A DNA stretch of 36,110 nucleotides from Nonomuraea deserti (GCF_004348685.1 NZ_SMKO01000093.1:1-36110); one strand, 5' to 3'. Counted from the stretch's first letter, positions 23,279 to 31,139 are shown. Notes: generated by a model not told the origin, from the letters alone. Made by a program: numbers and translations.

Positions 23279-24958
23279 GTGTCCAAGCTGAACCGCCGGC
23301 ATTTCCTCGTCACCGGTTTAGCGGCGGGCGCCGCCGCCGCGATCCCCGCGACCGGCGCGCACGCCGACCCAGACCCCGCCGCGGAGACCGCCCAGAGCCT
23401 CGCCTCGCGCGGGCTGCGCACCGACCCCTTCACCCTCGGCGTCGCGTCGGGCGACCCCGACCACGAGGGTTTCGTCATCTGGACCAGGCTCGCCCCGCAG
23501 CCGATGGCCGAGGACGGGCTCGGAGGCATGCCGCAGCGGCCGTTCCCCGTGCTGTGGCAGGTGTACTCCGACGAGCGCGCCCGCCGCGTCGTGCGCAGCG
23601 GCGTGACGGTGGCCGCGCCTGAATGGGGGCACAGTGTCCACGTCGAGCTGCGGAACCTGGGCTCCGACCGCGACTACTGGTACCGCTTCCGCGTCGGCCC
23701 GTACGTCTCGCCGCTCGGCCGCGCCCGCACCGCCCCGCACCCCCTGTCGTACGGCGGCGCCCTGGCCATGGCGTTCGTCTCCTGCTCACAGTACGAGCAC
23801 GGCTACTTCACGGCGTACCGCCGGCTGGCCGAGGAGCGCCCCGACGTGATCCTGCACCTGGGCGACTACCAGTACGAGTACACCAAGGACACCTACAACA
23901 TCCCCGGCGGCAACGTCCGCGACCACGAGGGCCCCGAAACCGAGACCCTCGCCAACTACCGCCAGCGCCACGCCCAGTACAAGACCGACCCCGACCTGCA
24001 GGCCGCGCACGCCGCCGCGCCGTGGCTGGTGGTGTGGGACGACCACGAACTGGACAACAACTGGGCCGACGAGGTGCCCGAGAAGCCCGAGAACCCCCAG
24101 CCGAACTTCCTGAGCAGGCGCGAGGCCGCCTTCCGCGCCTACTACGAGAACATGCCGCTGCGCCGTTCCTCCATCCCGCGCGGCATCGACATGCAGCTCT
24201 ACCGCCGCATCCGGTGGGGCAGGATGGCCACCTTCCACATGCTCGACACCCGCCAGTACCGCGACGACCAGGGCTGCGGCGACGGCTACCGCGACTGCCC
24301 CGCCTCGATCGACCCGGCGCGCTCCATCACGGGCGCCGAGCAGGAGGCGTGGCTGCTGGACGGATTCCGGCACTCGCGGGCGCAGTGGGACATCCTCGGC
24401 CAGCAGGTGTTCTTCGCCCAGCGCGACAACAACGACGGCCCGGCCAAGATCACCAGCCAGGACGCGTGGGACGGCTACGTCGCCTCCCGCAAGCGCATCA
24501 CCCAGGGCTGGCTCGACGCGAAGGTGCGCAACCCGGTCGTGCTGACCGGCGACGTGCACGCCCACTGGGCCAGCGACCTCAAGCTCGACTACGACGACCC
24601 GACGGGTCCGTCCGTCGGCTCGGAGCTGGTGGCCACCTCGATCTCGACCGGCGGGGACGGGACCGACTCCGACCCGGCGACGCACCCGTTCCTGAAGATC
24701 AACCCGCATCTGAAGTTCTACAACAACCAGCGCGGCTACGTGCTGACGAAGGTCGAGCGCGATCAGATGACGGCCGACTTCAAGGTGGTTCCGCAGGTGC
24801 AGACACCCGGCGGCGAGGTGTACACGCGGGCCACGTTCGTGATCGAGGACCGGGTGCCCGGGGTGCAGCAGACGTACCTGCGCCCGCTCGACCCGGCCCT
24901 GCGCAGCCAGCCGATGACGGTGGAGGAGACGGTTCGCCTGGAGACCGAGCGCCCGTGA
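23279..24958 (+). CDS. phoD: Alkaline phosphatase D (Tat-exported PhoD)
   Basis: This is a 559-residue secreted phosphodiesterase/phosphomonoesterase that releases phosphate from extracellular esters. The N-terminus holds a twin-arginine signal (NRRHFLVTG) with a predicted cleavage after AHA near residue 29. Then come a PhoD N-terminal domain (about 45-150) and the metallophosphatase core: LGDYQYEY (Asp196), WDDHELDNNW (Asp255, His256) and LTGDVHAHW (Asp425, His427, His429), the metal ligands expected for PhoD (Ca/Fe type). The GTG at 23279 has GGGAG 6 bp upstream and directly precedes the Tat signal. It has its own PHO box, and hairpins on both sides insulate it from pdxS and pdxT. Confidence 0.94.
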   Translation: MSKLNRRHFLVTGLAAGAAAAIPATGAHADPDPAAETAQSLASRGLRTDPFTLGVASGDPDHEGFVIWTRLAPQPMAEDGLGGMPQRPFPVLWQVYSDERARRVVRSGVTVAAPEWGHSVHVELRNLGSDRDYWYRFRVGPYVSPLGRARTAPHPLSYGGALAMAFVSCSQYEHGYFTAYRRLAEERPDVILHLGDYQYEYTKDTYNIPGGNVRDHEGPETETLANYRQRHAQYKTDPDLQAAHAAAPWLVVWDDHELDNNWADEVPEKPENPQPNFLSRREAAFRAYYENMPLRRSSIPRGIDMQLYRRIRWGRMATFHMLDTRQYRDDQGCGDGYRDCPASIDPARSITGAEQEAWLLDGFRHSRAQWDILGQQVFFAQRDNNDGPAKITSQDAWDGYVASRKRITQGWLDAKVRNPVVLTGDVHAHWASDLKLDYDDPTGPSVGSELVATSISTGGDGTDSDPATHPFLKINPHLKFYNNQRGYVLTKVERDQMTADFKVVPQVQTPGGEVYTRATFVIEDRVPGVQQTYLRPLDPALRSQPMTVEETVRLETERP

Positions 24959-24965
24959 CCCATCG

Positions 24966-25005
24966 CGCGCCGGCCGGGACACACCGCCGTGTCCCGGCCG
25001 GCGCG
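24966..25005 (+). terminator. Strong hairpin terminator of phoD
   Basis: CGCGCCGGCCGGGACAC (24966-24982) and its perfect complement (24989-25005) form a 17-bp stem with a 6-nt loop, 8 bp after the phoD stop. There is no T-tract, but the stem is one of the longest in the window. Confidence 0.75.
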
Positions 25006-25106
25006 GTCCGCGGCCCCTGGGCGCGAGGCGCGGACCCCTAGAGGAAGATCCCGGCCCGTCGTGGTGTTGAATTGTCTGAACCCGCACCCGGACGGAAGGA
25101 TCTGCC

Positions 25107-25685
25107 GTGCCCACGATCGGTGTACTCGCCCTGCAGGGCGACGTGCGCGAGCATGCGCGCATGCTCCAGGAGGCGGGCGCGCGGGCCACGGCCGTGCGCA
25201 GGCCCGCCGAGCTGGAGGCGGTCGACGGCCTGGTCATCCCCGGCGGCGAGTCGACGACGATGTGGAAGCTCGCCGAGGCCTTCGACATGTTCGAGCCCCT
25301 GCGCATGCGGATCAAGGAGGGCATGCCCGCCTACGGTTCCTGCGCCGGCATGATCATGCTGGCCGACCGGATCGAGGACGGCGTCCCCGGCCAGCAGACC
25401 GCCGGCGGCATCGACATGGTCGTCAGGCGCAACGCGTTCGGCCGCCAGATCGATTCGTTCGAGGAGGACATCGACTTCGCCGGACAGCGGGTGCACGCGG
25501 TCTTCATCCGCGCGCCGTGGGTCGAATCCGTCGGCGCGGACGTCGACGTGCTGGGCAAGTGCGAGCCTGGGGATAGGATCGTCGCGGTCCGACAAGGGCC
25601 GCTGCTCGCGACGTCGTTCCATCCCGAGCTGACCGGAGACGCTCGCGTGCACCGTTACTTCGTAGACATGCTGAGGGAGCTCTAG
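25107..25685 (+). CDS. pdxT: Pyridoxal 5'-phosphate synthase, glutaminase subunit
   Basis: This is a 192-residue class I glutamine amidotransferase that hydrolyses glutamine and channels ammonia to PdxS. It shows IGVLALQGDVREH at the start, PGGEST (45-50), the nucleophile Cys79 in GSCAGMI, and the His172/Glu174 pair in SFHPELTGD, so the catalytic triad is complete. The GTG at 25107 has GGAAGGA (25094-25100) 6 bp upstream. It is followed by yebC after 3 bp. It sits 1,976 bp from pdxS because phoD intervenes. Within it, TAGGAT (25574-25579) could act as an internal -10 box for yebC, a weak suggestion. Confidence 0.96.
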   Translation: MPTIGVLALQGDVREHARMLQEAGARATAVRRPAELEAVDGLVIPGGESTTMWKLAEAFDMFEPLRMRIKEGMPAYGSCAGMIMLADRIEDGVPGQQTAGGIDMVVRRNAFGRQIDSFEEDIDFAGQRVHAVFIRAPWVESVGADVDVLGKCEPGDRIVAVRQGPLLATSFHPELTGDARVHRYFVDMLREL

Positions 25686-25688
25686 GTA

Positions 25689-26438
25689 ATGTCCGGCCAC
25701 TCCAAATGGGCGACGACGAAGCACAAGAAGGCCGCGCTCGACGCCAAGCGCGGCAAGCTGTTCGCGAAGCTCATCAAGAACATCGAGGTGGCGGCCCGGA
25801 CAGGCGGCCCTGACCCGGATGCCAATCCCACCCTCTTCGACGCCATCTTCAAGGCGAAGAAGAACTCCGTGCCCAACGACAACATCGAGCGGGCCCGCAA
25901 GCGCGGCGGCGGCCTCGAGGCCGGCGGCGCCGACTGGCAGACCATCACCTACGAAGGCTACGCGCCCGGCGGCGTCGCGGTGCTCATCGAGTGCCTCACC
26001 GACAACCGCAACCGCGCCGCCTCCGAGGTGCGCGTGGCGCTGACCCGCAACGGCGGCTCGCTGGCCGACCCCGGGTCCGTCTCCTACATGTTCAACCGCA
26101 AAGGCGTCGTCATCGTGCCGAAGAACGGCCTCGACGAGGACACCGTGCTGATGGCCGTGCTCGACGCGGGCGCCGAGGAGGTCAACGACCTGGGTGACTC
26201 GTTCGAGGTCGTGTCCGAGGCCGGTGACCTGGTGCCGGTGCGCAAGGCCCTCCAGGACGCGGGCATCGACTACGACTCGGCCGAGTCGAGCTTCCTGCCC
26301 ACGATGAGCGTGCCGCTCGACGAGGAGGGGGCCAAGAAGGTCTTCCGCCTCATCGACGCGCTGGAGGACAGCGACGACGTCCAGAACGTCTACGCCAACT
26401 TCGACGTCTCCGACGACGTGCTCGCGGCGCTGGACTAG
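25689..26438 (+). CDS. yebC: YebC/PmpR-family DNA-binding protein / translation factor
   Basis: This 249-residue protein is conserved over its full length: SGHSKWATTKHKKAALDAKRGKLFAKL at the N-terminus, NDNIERARKRG, YEGYAPGGVAVLIECLTDNRNRAASEVR, and SVSYMFNRKGV. Members are annotated as transcriptional regulators; recent work on some YebC proteins points to a role on ribosomes stalled at proline stretches. It lies between pdxT (3-bp gap, RBS AGGGAG at 25674-25679) and, in most actinobacteria, ruvC; here three extra genes (26590-29418) separate it from ruvC. Confidence 0.95.
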   Translation: MSGHSKWATTKHKKAALDAKRGKLFAKLIKNIEVAARTGGPDPDANPTLFDAIFKAKKNSVPNDNIERARKRGGGLEAGGADWQTITYEGYAPGGVAVLIECLTDNRNRAASEVRVALTRNGGSLADPGSVSYMFNRKGVVIVPKNGLDEDTVLMAVLDAGAEEVNDLGDSFEVVSEAGDLVPVRKALQDAGIDYDSAESSFLPTMSVPLDEEGAKKVFRLIDALEDSDDVQNVYANFDVSDDVLAALD

Positions 26439-26575
26439 CGTCCCGCCCCCGCGAAGGCCGGCCGCGCCGTTCCCGGCGGCTGATCGTCACAGCCGTTTCC
26501 GGGCTCCTCGCCCGGCCGCCGTCGGGCAGGCCCCGGCGGCGCGTCTTTCGCGTGCGCGACAACCTCGGGGCGGCG

Positions 26576-26581
26576 TAGGGT
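26576..26581 (+). promoter_or_regulatory. Candidate -10 box of leaderless permease gene (TAGGGT)
   Basis: TAGGGT ends 8 nt before the GTG at 26590, and the intervening sequence has no convincing ribosome binding site, matching a leaderless start. No clear -35 is seen in the 151-bp gap after yebC. Confidence 0.35.
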
Positions 26582-26589
26582 CAGGCCAC

Positions 26590-27468
26590 GTGACCTCCCC
26601 CACCCCTCCACAGTCGTTCCCGCCGGCGCTCGGCTTGGTGCTGGCCGCGCCCGCGGCCCTCGGCGCCCTCATCACCCTGGTCCTGCCCACGGTCCAGACG
26701 GTCGTGACCAGCCTCCAGCGCGGGGGCTTCCTGCGTGAGAGCGTCTACGCCGGGATGGACAACTACGCCGAGCTGCTGGGGCGCAGCGGCTTCTGGCGGT
26801 CGCTGGGCTTCACGCTCTCGCTGACCATCGGGCCGCTGCTGGTGGCCGTGGTGGTGGCGCCGCTGCTCGCCCTGGCTCTGGACCGCGCGGGCACCTGGCC
26901 CCGGCGGGCGGGGCGCATCGTGCTCTCTCTGGGCATCGTCACGTTCTCCCCGGTGGGGGTCGCGGTGGCCTGGACGCGCGGGCTGCGTGCCGACGCCTCC
27001 GGTGTGGCGGGCCTGGCCGAAGGGCTGCGCGAGACGGCCACGGCCCCTGGAACGCTCCGGCTGATCGTCGCGGCCGCCACGTTCGGGGTGGTCTGCGCGC
27101 TCGCGGTGACGGCGTTCCTGCCCGCCCTGCGCGCTCGCGCGGCGGGACCGCCCGACGGCGGACGCGTCGCACCCGCGATGCTCGCCGCGGGAGCGCTCGT
27201 CGCGATCGCCGCCGTCGCCGTCGGGATCCAGACGTTCTCGTTCGGCATGGTGCTCACCCGCGGAGGCCCTGAGCGCTCCACAGAGACGCTCGCGAGCCTC
27301 CAGTACGACTATGCCTTCAGGATGGCCGAGCCAGGCGCTGGAGCGGCCGTCGCGACCGTCACAGGGGTGCTCCTGGGCGTGCTCGGCATCGTCGCGACCG
27401 TCATCGCCGTGGCGTGCCGCCTGCGCGTCACCCTCCTCCCGAAACCCGCGGGGGACGCACCCGGGTGA
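26590..27468 (+). CDS. MalF-like membrane protein (divergent ABC sugar permease) lacking a clear EAA loop
   Basis: This 292-residue protein has about six membrane segments. The N-terminal part (LPTVQTVVTSLQRGGF...YAGMDNYAELLG) and the C-terminal part (SFGMVLTRGGPERSTETLAS, then YDYAFRMAEPGAGAA) match the MalF/UgpA family of carbohydrate ABC permeases. The cytoplasmic EAA loop that docks the ATPase should precede the GGP segment. Here that region is shortened to LPALRARAAGPPDGG with no recognisable EAAxxDG motif. No solute-binding protein or ATPase gene is nearby. Its stop overlaps an out-of-frame GTG, and the next permease-like gene begins 16 bp later. It may be a decaying transporter half or a protein repurposed for another membrane role. 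Confidence 0.72.
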   Translation: MTSPTPPQSFPPALGLVLAAPAALGALITLVLPTVQTVVTSLQRGGFLRESVYAGMDNYAELLGRSGFWRSLGFTLSLTIGPLLVAVVVAPLLALALDRAGTWPRRAGRIVLSLGIVTFSPVGVAVAWTRGLRADASGVAGLAEGLRETATAPGTLRLIVAAATFGVVCALAVTAFLPALRARAAGPPDGGRVAPAMLAAGALVAIAAVAVGIQTFSFGMVLTRGGPERSTETLASLQYDYAFRMAEPGAGAAVATVTGVLLGVLGIVATVIAVACRLRVTLLPKPAGDAPG

Positions 27469-27484
27469 GGCGTCTCACCCGCTC

Positions 27485-28264
27485 GTGCCCCCGCAAGCAG
27501 GGCAGGCCGGCAGGGCGCCGAGCCCGGCGGCCGTGGCCGTCGGGGTGACCGCGCTGGTCGTCGTCGTGGCCGTCGCGCTCATCTGCGCCTGGCCGTGGAT
27601 CGACGGCCTGCTCGCCGCGCCCGGCACCGAGGCGGGCGGCCTGCGCGCGCAGGTGAACACGTGGGTGCCCGCGGTCGCCGGCGCCCTGGTCTCCGTGGGC
27701 GTCGCCTACCTGGCCGCGCTCGGCATCGGCGGCCTGCGCCCGCTGGGGCCCGGCAGCGAGTGGCTGCTGCTCGCGTTCGCGCCCTGGTTGTTCGCCGGTC
27801 CGGGAGTGCTCTCCATCGCCAACTGGCAGAACGTCCGCAACCTCGGCCTCATCGACACGTTCGCCGCCCTGGTCCCGCCGCTTCTCGTGAGCGTCCCCGC
27901 GCTGCTCGTGCTGACGTTGTTGTGCAAGGGGCTGGCGGAGCGGGCCGGCGGCGACTTCTTCAGCGGCGTGTTCCTGCCCTCGCTCCCCATGGCGGGGATC
28001 CTCGCGGGCGCCGTCGCGCTGGTCAACGCCCAGGACCTGCTCTGGCCGCGGCTCGTCGCCCAGCAGCCGGAGCTGTGGACCGCCCCGGCCGCCCAGGTGG
28101 CGCATCTCGGCGCCTTCACCGCCGCCTCGCCGGACGTCGGCGCGGCCACGCCGCTGGTCGTCGTCGCCGTCGCGCTGGCGGCCGCCGTGGCCGCCCAGCT
28201 GCTCTATCTCGACAGGCTCGCCCTCACGGCAAACGGTTCGCGAGCGCGTACGCCCGCCGCATAA
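27485..28264 (+). CDS. MalG-like membrane protein (divergent ABC sugar permease) with degenerate EAA loop
   Basis: This protein of about 259 residues has six hydrophobic segments. MalG-type features are ANWQNVRNLGLIDTFAALVPP in the middle and AQDLLWPRLVAQQPELWTAP followed by a final membrane segment ending LLYLDRL. The EAA-loop position reads AERAGGDFFSGVFLPSLP, missing the conserved EAA and DGA elements. The GTG at 27485 is the best in-frame start after the preceding stop, but its ribosome binding site is weak (GTGAGG, 14 bp upstream), so the exact N-terminus is uncertain. Paired with the MalF-like gene, it would form a heterodimer. No ATPase or binding protein is encoded in the window. Confidence 0.68.
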   Translation: MPPQAGQAGRAPSPAAVAVGVTALVVVVAVALICAWPWIDGLLAAPGTEAGGLRAQVNTWVPAVAGALVSVGVAYLAALGIGGLRPLGPGSEWLLLAFAPWLFAGPGVLSIANWQNVRNLGLIDTFAALVPPLLVSVPALLVLTLLCKGLAERAGGDFFSGVFLPSLPMAGILAGAVALVNAQDLLWPRLVAQQPELWTAPAAQVAHLGAFTAASPDVGAATPLVVVAVALAAAVAAQLLYLDRLALTANGSRARTPAA

Positions 28265-28267
28265 GTT
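28262..28267 (+). promoter_or_regulatory. Candidate -10 box of the Eis-like gene (TAAGTT)
   Basis: TAAGTT overlaps the stop of the preceding permease gene and ends 8 nt before the GTG at 28276; no ribosome binding site is visible. This is again the leaderless pattern. Confidence 0.35.
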
Positions 28268-28275
28268 TGCTGACT

Positions 28276-29418
28276 GTGGAAATACGCGACCTCACCCCTG
28301 ATCACCTCGACGACGTCCTTGACCTTCGCAGACGCGCCTTCGGCCCGCTGTCCGCCTCCGACAGGGACAGATGGCGCCGGGCGGTGCTCCCTGCCATCGG
28401 TGAGGGCCGCTACATGGGAGCCTTCGACGGCACCAGGCTGGCCGCCACGGCGCGGCTGCGTCAGTTCACCCAGTGGTGGCACGGCAGGCCGCAGCCGATG
28501 GCCGGGATCGCCGGGGTCACCGTGGCGCCGGAAGACCGCGGGCGCGGCCTCGGCAGCACGATCATGCGGGCCGTCGTCGAACGCGGCAGGGCGCTCGGCG
28601 ACGCGGTCTCCGCGCTCTATCCGGCCACCACCGGCATCTACCGCTCGCTCGGCTACGAGCACGCCGGAGCCCAGCACAGCGTGCGGCTCCCCGCCGAGCT
28701 GCTGCGCCAGATCCGGCCGTCCGGACAGGTCAAGTTGCGCAGGATGGGTCCGGGCGACGCCGGCGAGGTCGTCTCCATCCTGCACCGCGTCCACGGCGCC
28801 ACCCGCGCCAGCGGGCCCATCTCGTGGGACGAGCACACCTGGAGCCTGTGGCTCGGCAACGAGGACGACTTCCTCTACGTCGCCGACGACGGGTTCGTGA
28901 TCTACCGGTGGCACGGCGATGACATGCTGGTCGACAGCCTCGTCGCCGGGTCGGGGGAGACGCTCAGGGCACTGTGGTCCCTGGTGGGCAGCGCGTCCTC
29001 GATCGCGCGCGAGGTCGTCGCGCACGTGGCTCCCGACGACCCGGTGCTGTGGCTGCTGCGCGAGCGGACGATAGAGCAGGTCACGCAGCGGCGGTGGATG
29101 TTCAGGGTGCTCGACGTCGCCGCCGCGGCCGAGCGCAGGGGCTACCCGGCGCACCTTGCCGGCGGGGCCGTCGTCACCGTGGACGACCCCCTCGGAGGTG
29201 GCGGCACGTGGCGGCTGGAGTTCTCCGGCGGCTCCGTGGCCGTCACCCCGGCCGAGCAGCCCGGGGTGATGCTCAGCGTGAACGGCCTCTCCGCCCTGTA
29301 CGCCGGGATCCCGGCGGTCACCCTGCGCCTCAGCGGGCTCATGTCCGGAGATGACCGATACGACGAGATACTCGACGCTGCCTTCGCCGCCAGGCCCTAC
29401 ATGCTCGAGGACTTCTGA
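28276..29418 (+). CDS. Eis-like GNAT-family N-acetyltransferase
   Basis: This 380-residue protein has the three-part build of Eis enzymes. The N-terminal GNAT domain carries acetyl-CoA loop APEDRGRGLGSTIMRAVVERG, preceded by AGIAGVTVAP. A second GNAT-like domain (about 160-270) and a C-terminal SCP2-like domain (about 285-380) follow. The chain ends in Phe, as in Eis, whose C-terminal carboxylate takes part in catalysis. Eis proteins acetylate amines, including aminoglycosides, but many family members have unknown substrates, so resistance should not be assumed. I chose the GTG at 28276 (VEIRDLTPDH) as the start of the GNAT fold. It ends 85 bp before ruvC. Confidence 0.83.
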   Translation: MEIRDLTPDHLDDVLDLRRRAFGPLSASDRDRWRRAVLPAIGEGRYMGAFDGTRLAATARLRQFTQWWHGRPQPMAGIAGVTVAPEDRGRGLGSTIMRAVVERGRALGDAVSALYPATTGIYRSLGYEHAGAQHSVRLPAELLRQIRPSGQVKLRRMGPGDAGEVVSILHRVHGATRASGPISWDEHTWSLWLGNEDDFLYVADDGFVIYRWHGDDMLVDSLVAGSGETLRALWSLVGSASSIAREVVAHVAPDDPVLWLLRERTIEQVTQRRWMFRVLDVAAAAERRGYPAHLAGGAVVTVDDPLGGGGTWRLEFSGGSVAVTPAEQPGVMLSVNGLSALYAGIPAVTLRLSGLMSGDDRYDEILDAAFAARPYMLEDF

Positions 29419-29454
29419 CGGGCGTTTCCCGGTGCACGGCCACCGCCGGCGGAG

Positions 29455-29483
29455 TAGAGTCTCGTGCCGAACAGATGTTCGGC
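29455..29483 (+). promoter_or_regulatory. ruvC promoter with LexA (SOS) box
   Basis: TAGAGT (29455-29460) is a likely -10 box, and GCCGAACAGATGTTCGGC (29466-29483) is a perfect 18-bp palindrome containing CGAAC-N4-GTTCG, the LexA-binding consensus of actinobacteria and Gram-positives. The transcription start would fall inside the box, an ideal position for repression. It ends 20 bp before the ruvC GTG. Confidence 0.85.
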
Positions 29484-29503
29484 GTACACGGGAGGGCATG
29501 CCG

Positions 29504-30034
29504 GTGCGGGTGATGGGCGTCGATCCGGGGCTGACCCGGTGCGGTCTGGGCGCCGTCGAAGGGCGTCCTGGCGCGCCGCTGACGCTTGTGGCCGTCGGGG
29601 TGGTGCGCACCGGCGCAGACGAGGAGCTCGGGTCCCGGCTCGTGGGCATCGAGGCCGGCATCGAGAAATGGCTCGACGACGTGCGTCCCGACGCGGTCGC
29701 GGTCGAGCGGGTCTTCAGCCAGCACAACGTACGCACCGTCATGGGCACGGCGCAGGCCGCGGGGATCGCGGTGCTGTGCGCGGCCCGGCGCGGGCTGCCC
29801 GTGGCGCTGCACACGCCGTCCGAGGTGAAGGCCGCCATCACCGGCAGCGGCACGGCCGACAAGAAGCAGATCGGCGCCATGGTCACGCGGCTGCTGCGGC
29901 TCGCCGAGATGCCCAGGCCCGCCGACGCCGCCGACGCGCTCGCCCTGGCCATCTGCCACGTCTGGCGCGGCGGCGCCCAGCACCGCCTTGCCGCGGCCCT
30001 CGCCAAGGCCACCAGGAAGGGCTCCGGGCCGTGA
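29504..30034 (+). CDS. ruvC: Holliday junction resolvase RuvC
   Basis: This dimeric endonuclease cuts Holliday junctions brought to it by RuvAB. The 176-residue protein has the four catalytic acids: Asp7 (GVDPGLTRCG), Glu68 (VERVFSQHN), Asp141 and Asp144 (DAADALALA), aligned with E. coli Asp7, Glu66, Asp138 and Asp141. I chose the GTG at 29504 because GGAGG (29491-29495) is 8 bp upstream and the family starts there; an ATG at 29498 is too close to that site. The LexA box lies just upstream. Confidence 0.95.
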   Translation: MRVMGVDPGLTRCGLGAVEGRPGAPLTLVAVGVVRTGADEELGSRLVGIEAGIEKWLDDVRPDAVAVERVFSQHNVRTVMGTAQAAGIAVLCAARRGLPVALHTPSEVKAAITGSGTADKKQIGAMVTRLLRLAEMPRPADAADALALAICHVWRGGAQHRLAAALAKATRKGSGP

Positions 30035-30260
30035 CGGCGCGGAGCCGCCGTTCCCGCGAACTCCTGGACGGATGGTCGCGAACGGCGGGGCGGGACGTTC
30101 CCGCGGGGTTCGAGCGCTGCGGGTCCGGCTGTCCCGGCCGTCTCAGCGGCGGATGGCCGAGCGCGGGGAGGAGCCGTTCTCGCCCCGGGGCGGGCGCACC
30201 GGCAGGGCGGGATCCTGAGGCGGGCAGGGTCGTGATCGGATCGATGACAGGAGGCGTGCG

Positions 30261-30881
30261 ATGATCGCGTCGGTGGCGGGGAAGGTGACGGCGATCGCGC
30301 CCGACGGAGCCGTGATCGAGGTCGGCGGCGTCGGCATCCTCACCCACTGCACCCCCGGGACACTCGCCACGCTGCGGGTCGGCGAGGAGGCGCGCCTGGC
30401 CACGTCCCTCGTCGTGCGCGAGGAGTCCCTCACCCTCTTCGGCTTCGCCACCGACGACGAGCGGGCGGTGTTCGAGCTGCTGCAGACGGCCAGCGGCGTC
30501 GGGCCCAAGCTGGCGCTGGCGATGCTGGCCGTGCACACGCCCAACGCGCTGCGGGTGGCCGTGGCCGGCGCCGACCTGAAGGCGCTCACGCAGGTGCCGG
30601 GCATCGGGCAGAAGGGGGCGCAGCGCATCGTGCTGGAGCTCAAGGACCGGCTCGGCACGCCGGAGACGACGGTCGACGCCGTGCTCAACGGCGAGCGGAA
30701 GGTCGCGGCCTGGCGCGAGCAGGTGCACTCGGGGCTGGTGGGGCTCGGCTACTCCAGCAAGGACGCCGACGAGGCGATCGCCGCCGTGGAGCCCGACGCC
30801 GACGCCGACCTCGCCGCCGGTCGCCAGCCGCGGGTGGCCGCGCTGCTGAAGGCCGCGCTGCGATCGCTGAGCGTGCGATGA
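30261..30881 (+). CDS. ruvA: Holliday junction branch migration protein RuvA
   Basis: RuvA tetramers bind the junction and load RuvB. The 206-residue protein has an N-terminal OB-fold (MIASVAGKVTAI...), two helix-hairpin-helix motifs (SGVGPKLAL 78-86 and VPGIGQKGAQR 112-122), and the C-terminal RuvB-binding domain III (about 150-206, YSSKDADEAIAAV). The ATG at 30261 has CAGGAGG 6 bp upstream. A 226-bp gap separates it from ruvC, longer than usual for this operon; I see no convincing gene in it. Confidence 0.95.
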   Translation: MIASVAGKVTAIAPDGAVIEVGGVGILTHCTPGTLATLRVGEEARLATSLVVREESLTLFGFATDDERAVFELLQTASGVGPKLALAMLAVHTPNALRVAVAGADLKALTQVPGIGQKGAQRIVLELKDRLGTPETTVDAVLNGERKVAAWREQVHSGLVGLGYSSKDADEAIAAVEPDADADLAAGRQPRVAALLKAALRSLSVR

Positions 30882-31044
30882 GTCATGACGGCGGAGCCGG
30901 CGTCACCGCACGCGCCGACGTGGCCTGCCGCCCGTCATGGCCGGTCGTGAAGGCTCACGTGGCGCCCGCCGTGACGAGCGGAACGCGGGCCGGGTTCCGT
31001 GGTTCCGCGGTGAGCGGAGTGACCGGCGGGGCGCCGGGATTCGA

Positions 31045-31050
31045 TAGGTT
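31045..31050 (+). promoter_or_regulatory. Possible -10 box for ruvB (TAGGTT)
   Basis: TAGGTT lies 89 bp before ruvB in the 258-bp ruvA-ruvB gap and has the TANNNT form. No -35 element is clear. It may give ruvB a separate promoter, or be chance. Confidence 0.2.
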
Positions 31051-31139
31051 GGCCCGGCCGGGTCGCGACGGGCGGTGCCGTGGCGGGTCCCGCCGGCTCG
31101 GTGCGGTGCGTGGGGTCGTCGTCGGGAGGAGGTGCCGCG

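Noticed and set aside
28276..29418. Aminoglycoside-resistance call for the Eis-like acetyltransferase
   Set aside because: The architecture fits Eis, but most family members in environmental actinobacteria have unknown substrates; sequence alone does not support a resistance claim.
29988..30218. Short frame in the ruvC-ruvA gap
   Set aside because: It overlaps the ruvC end, is Arg/Pro-rich without motif, and has no convincing RBS.
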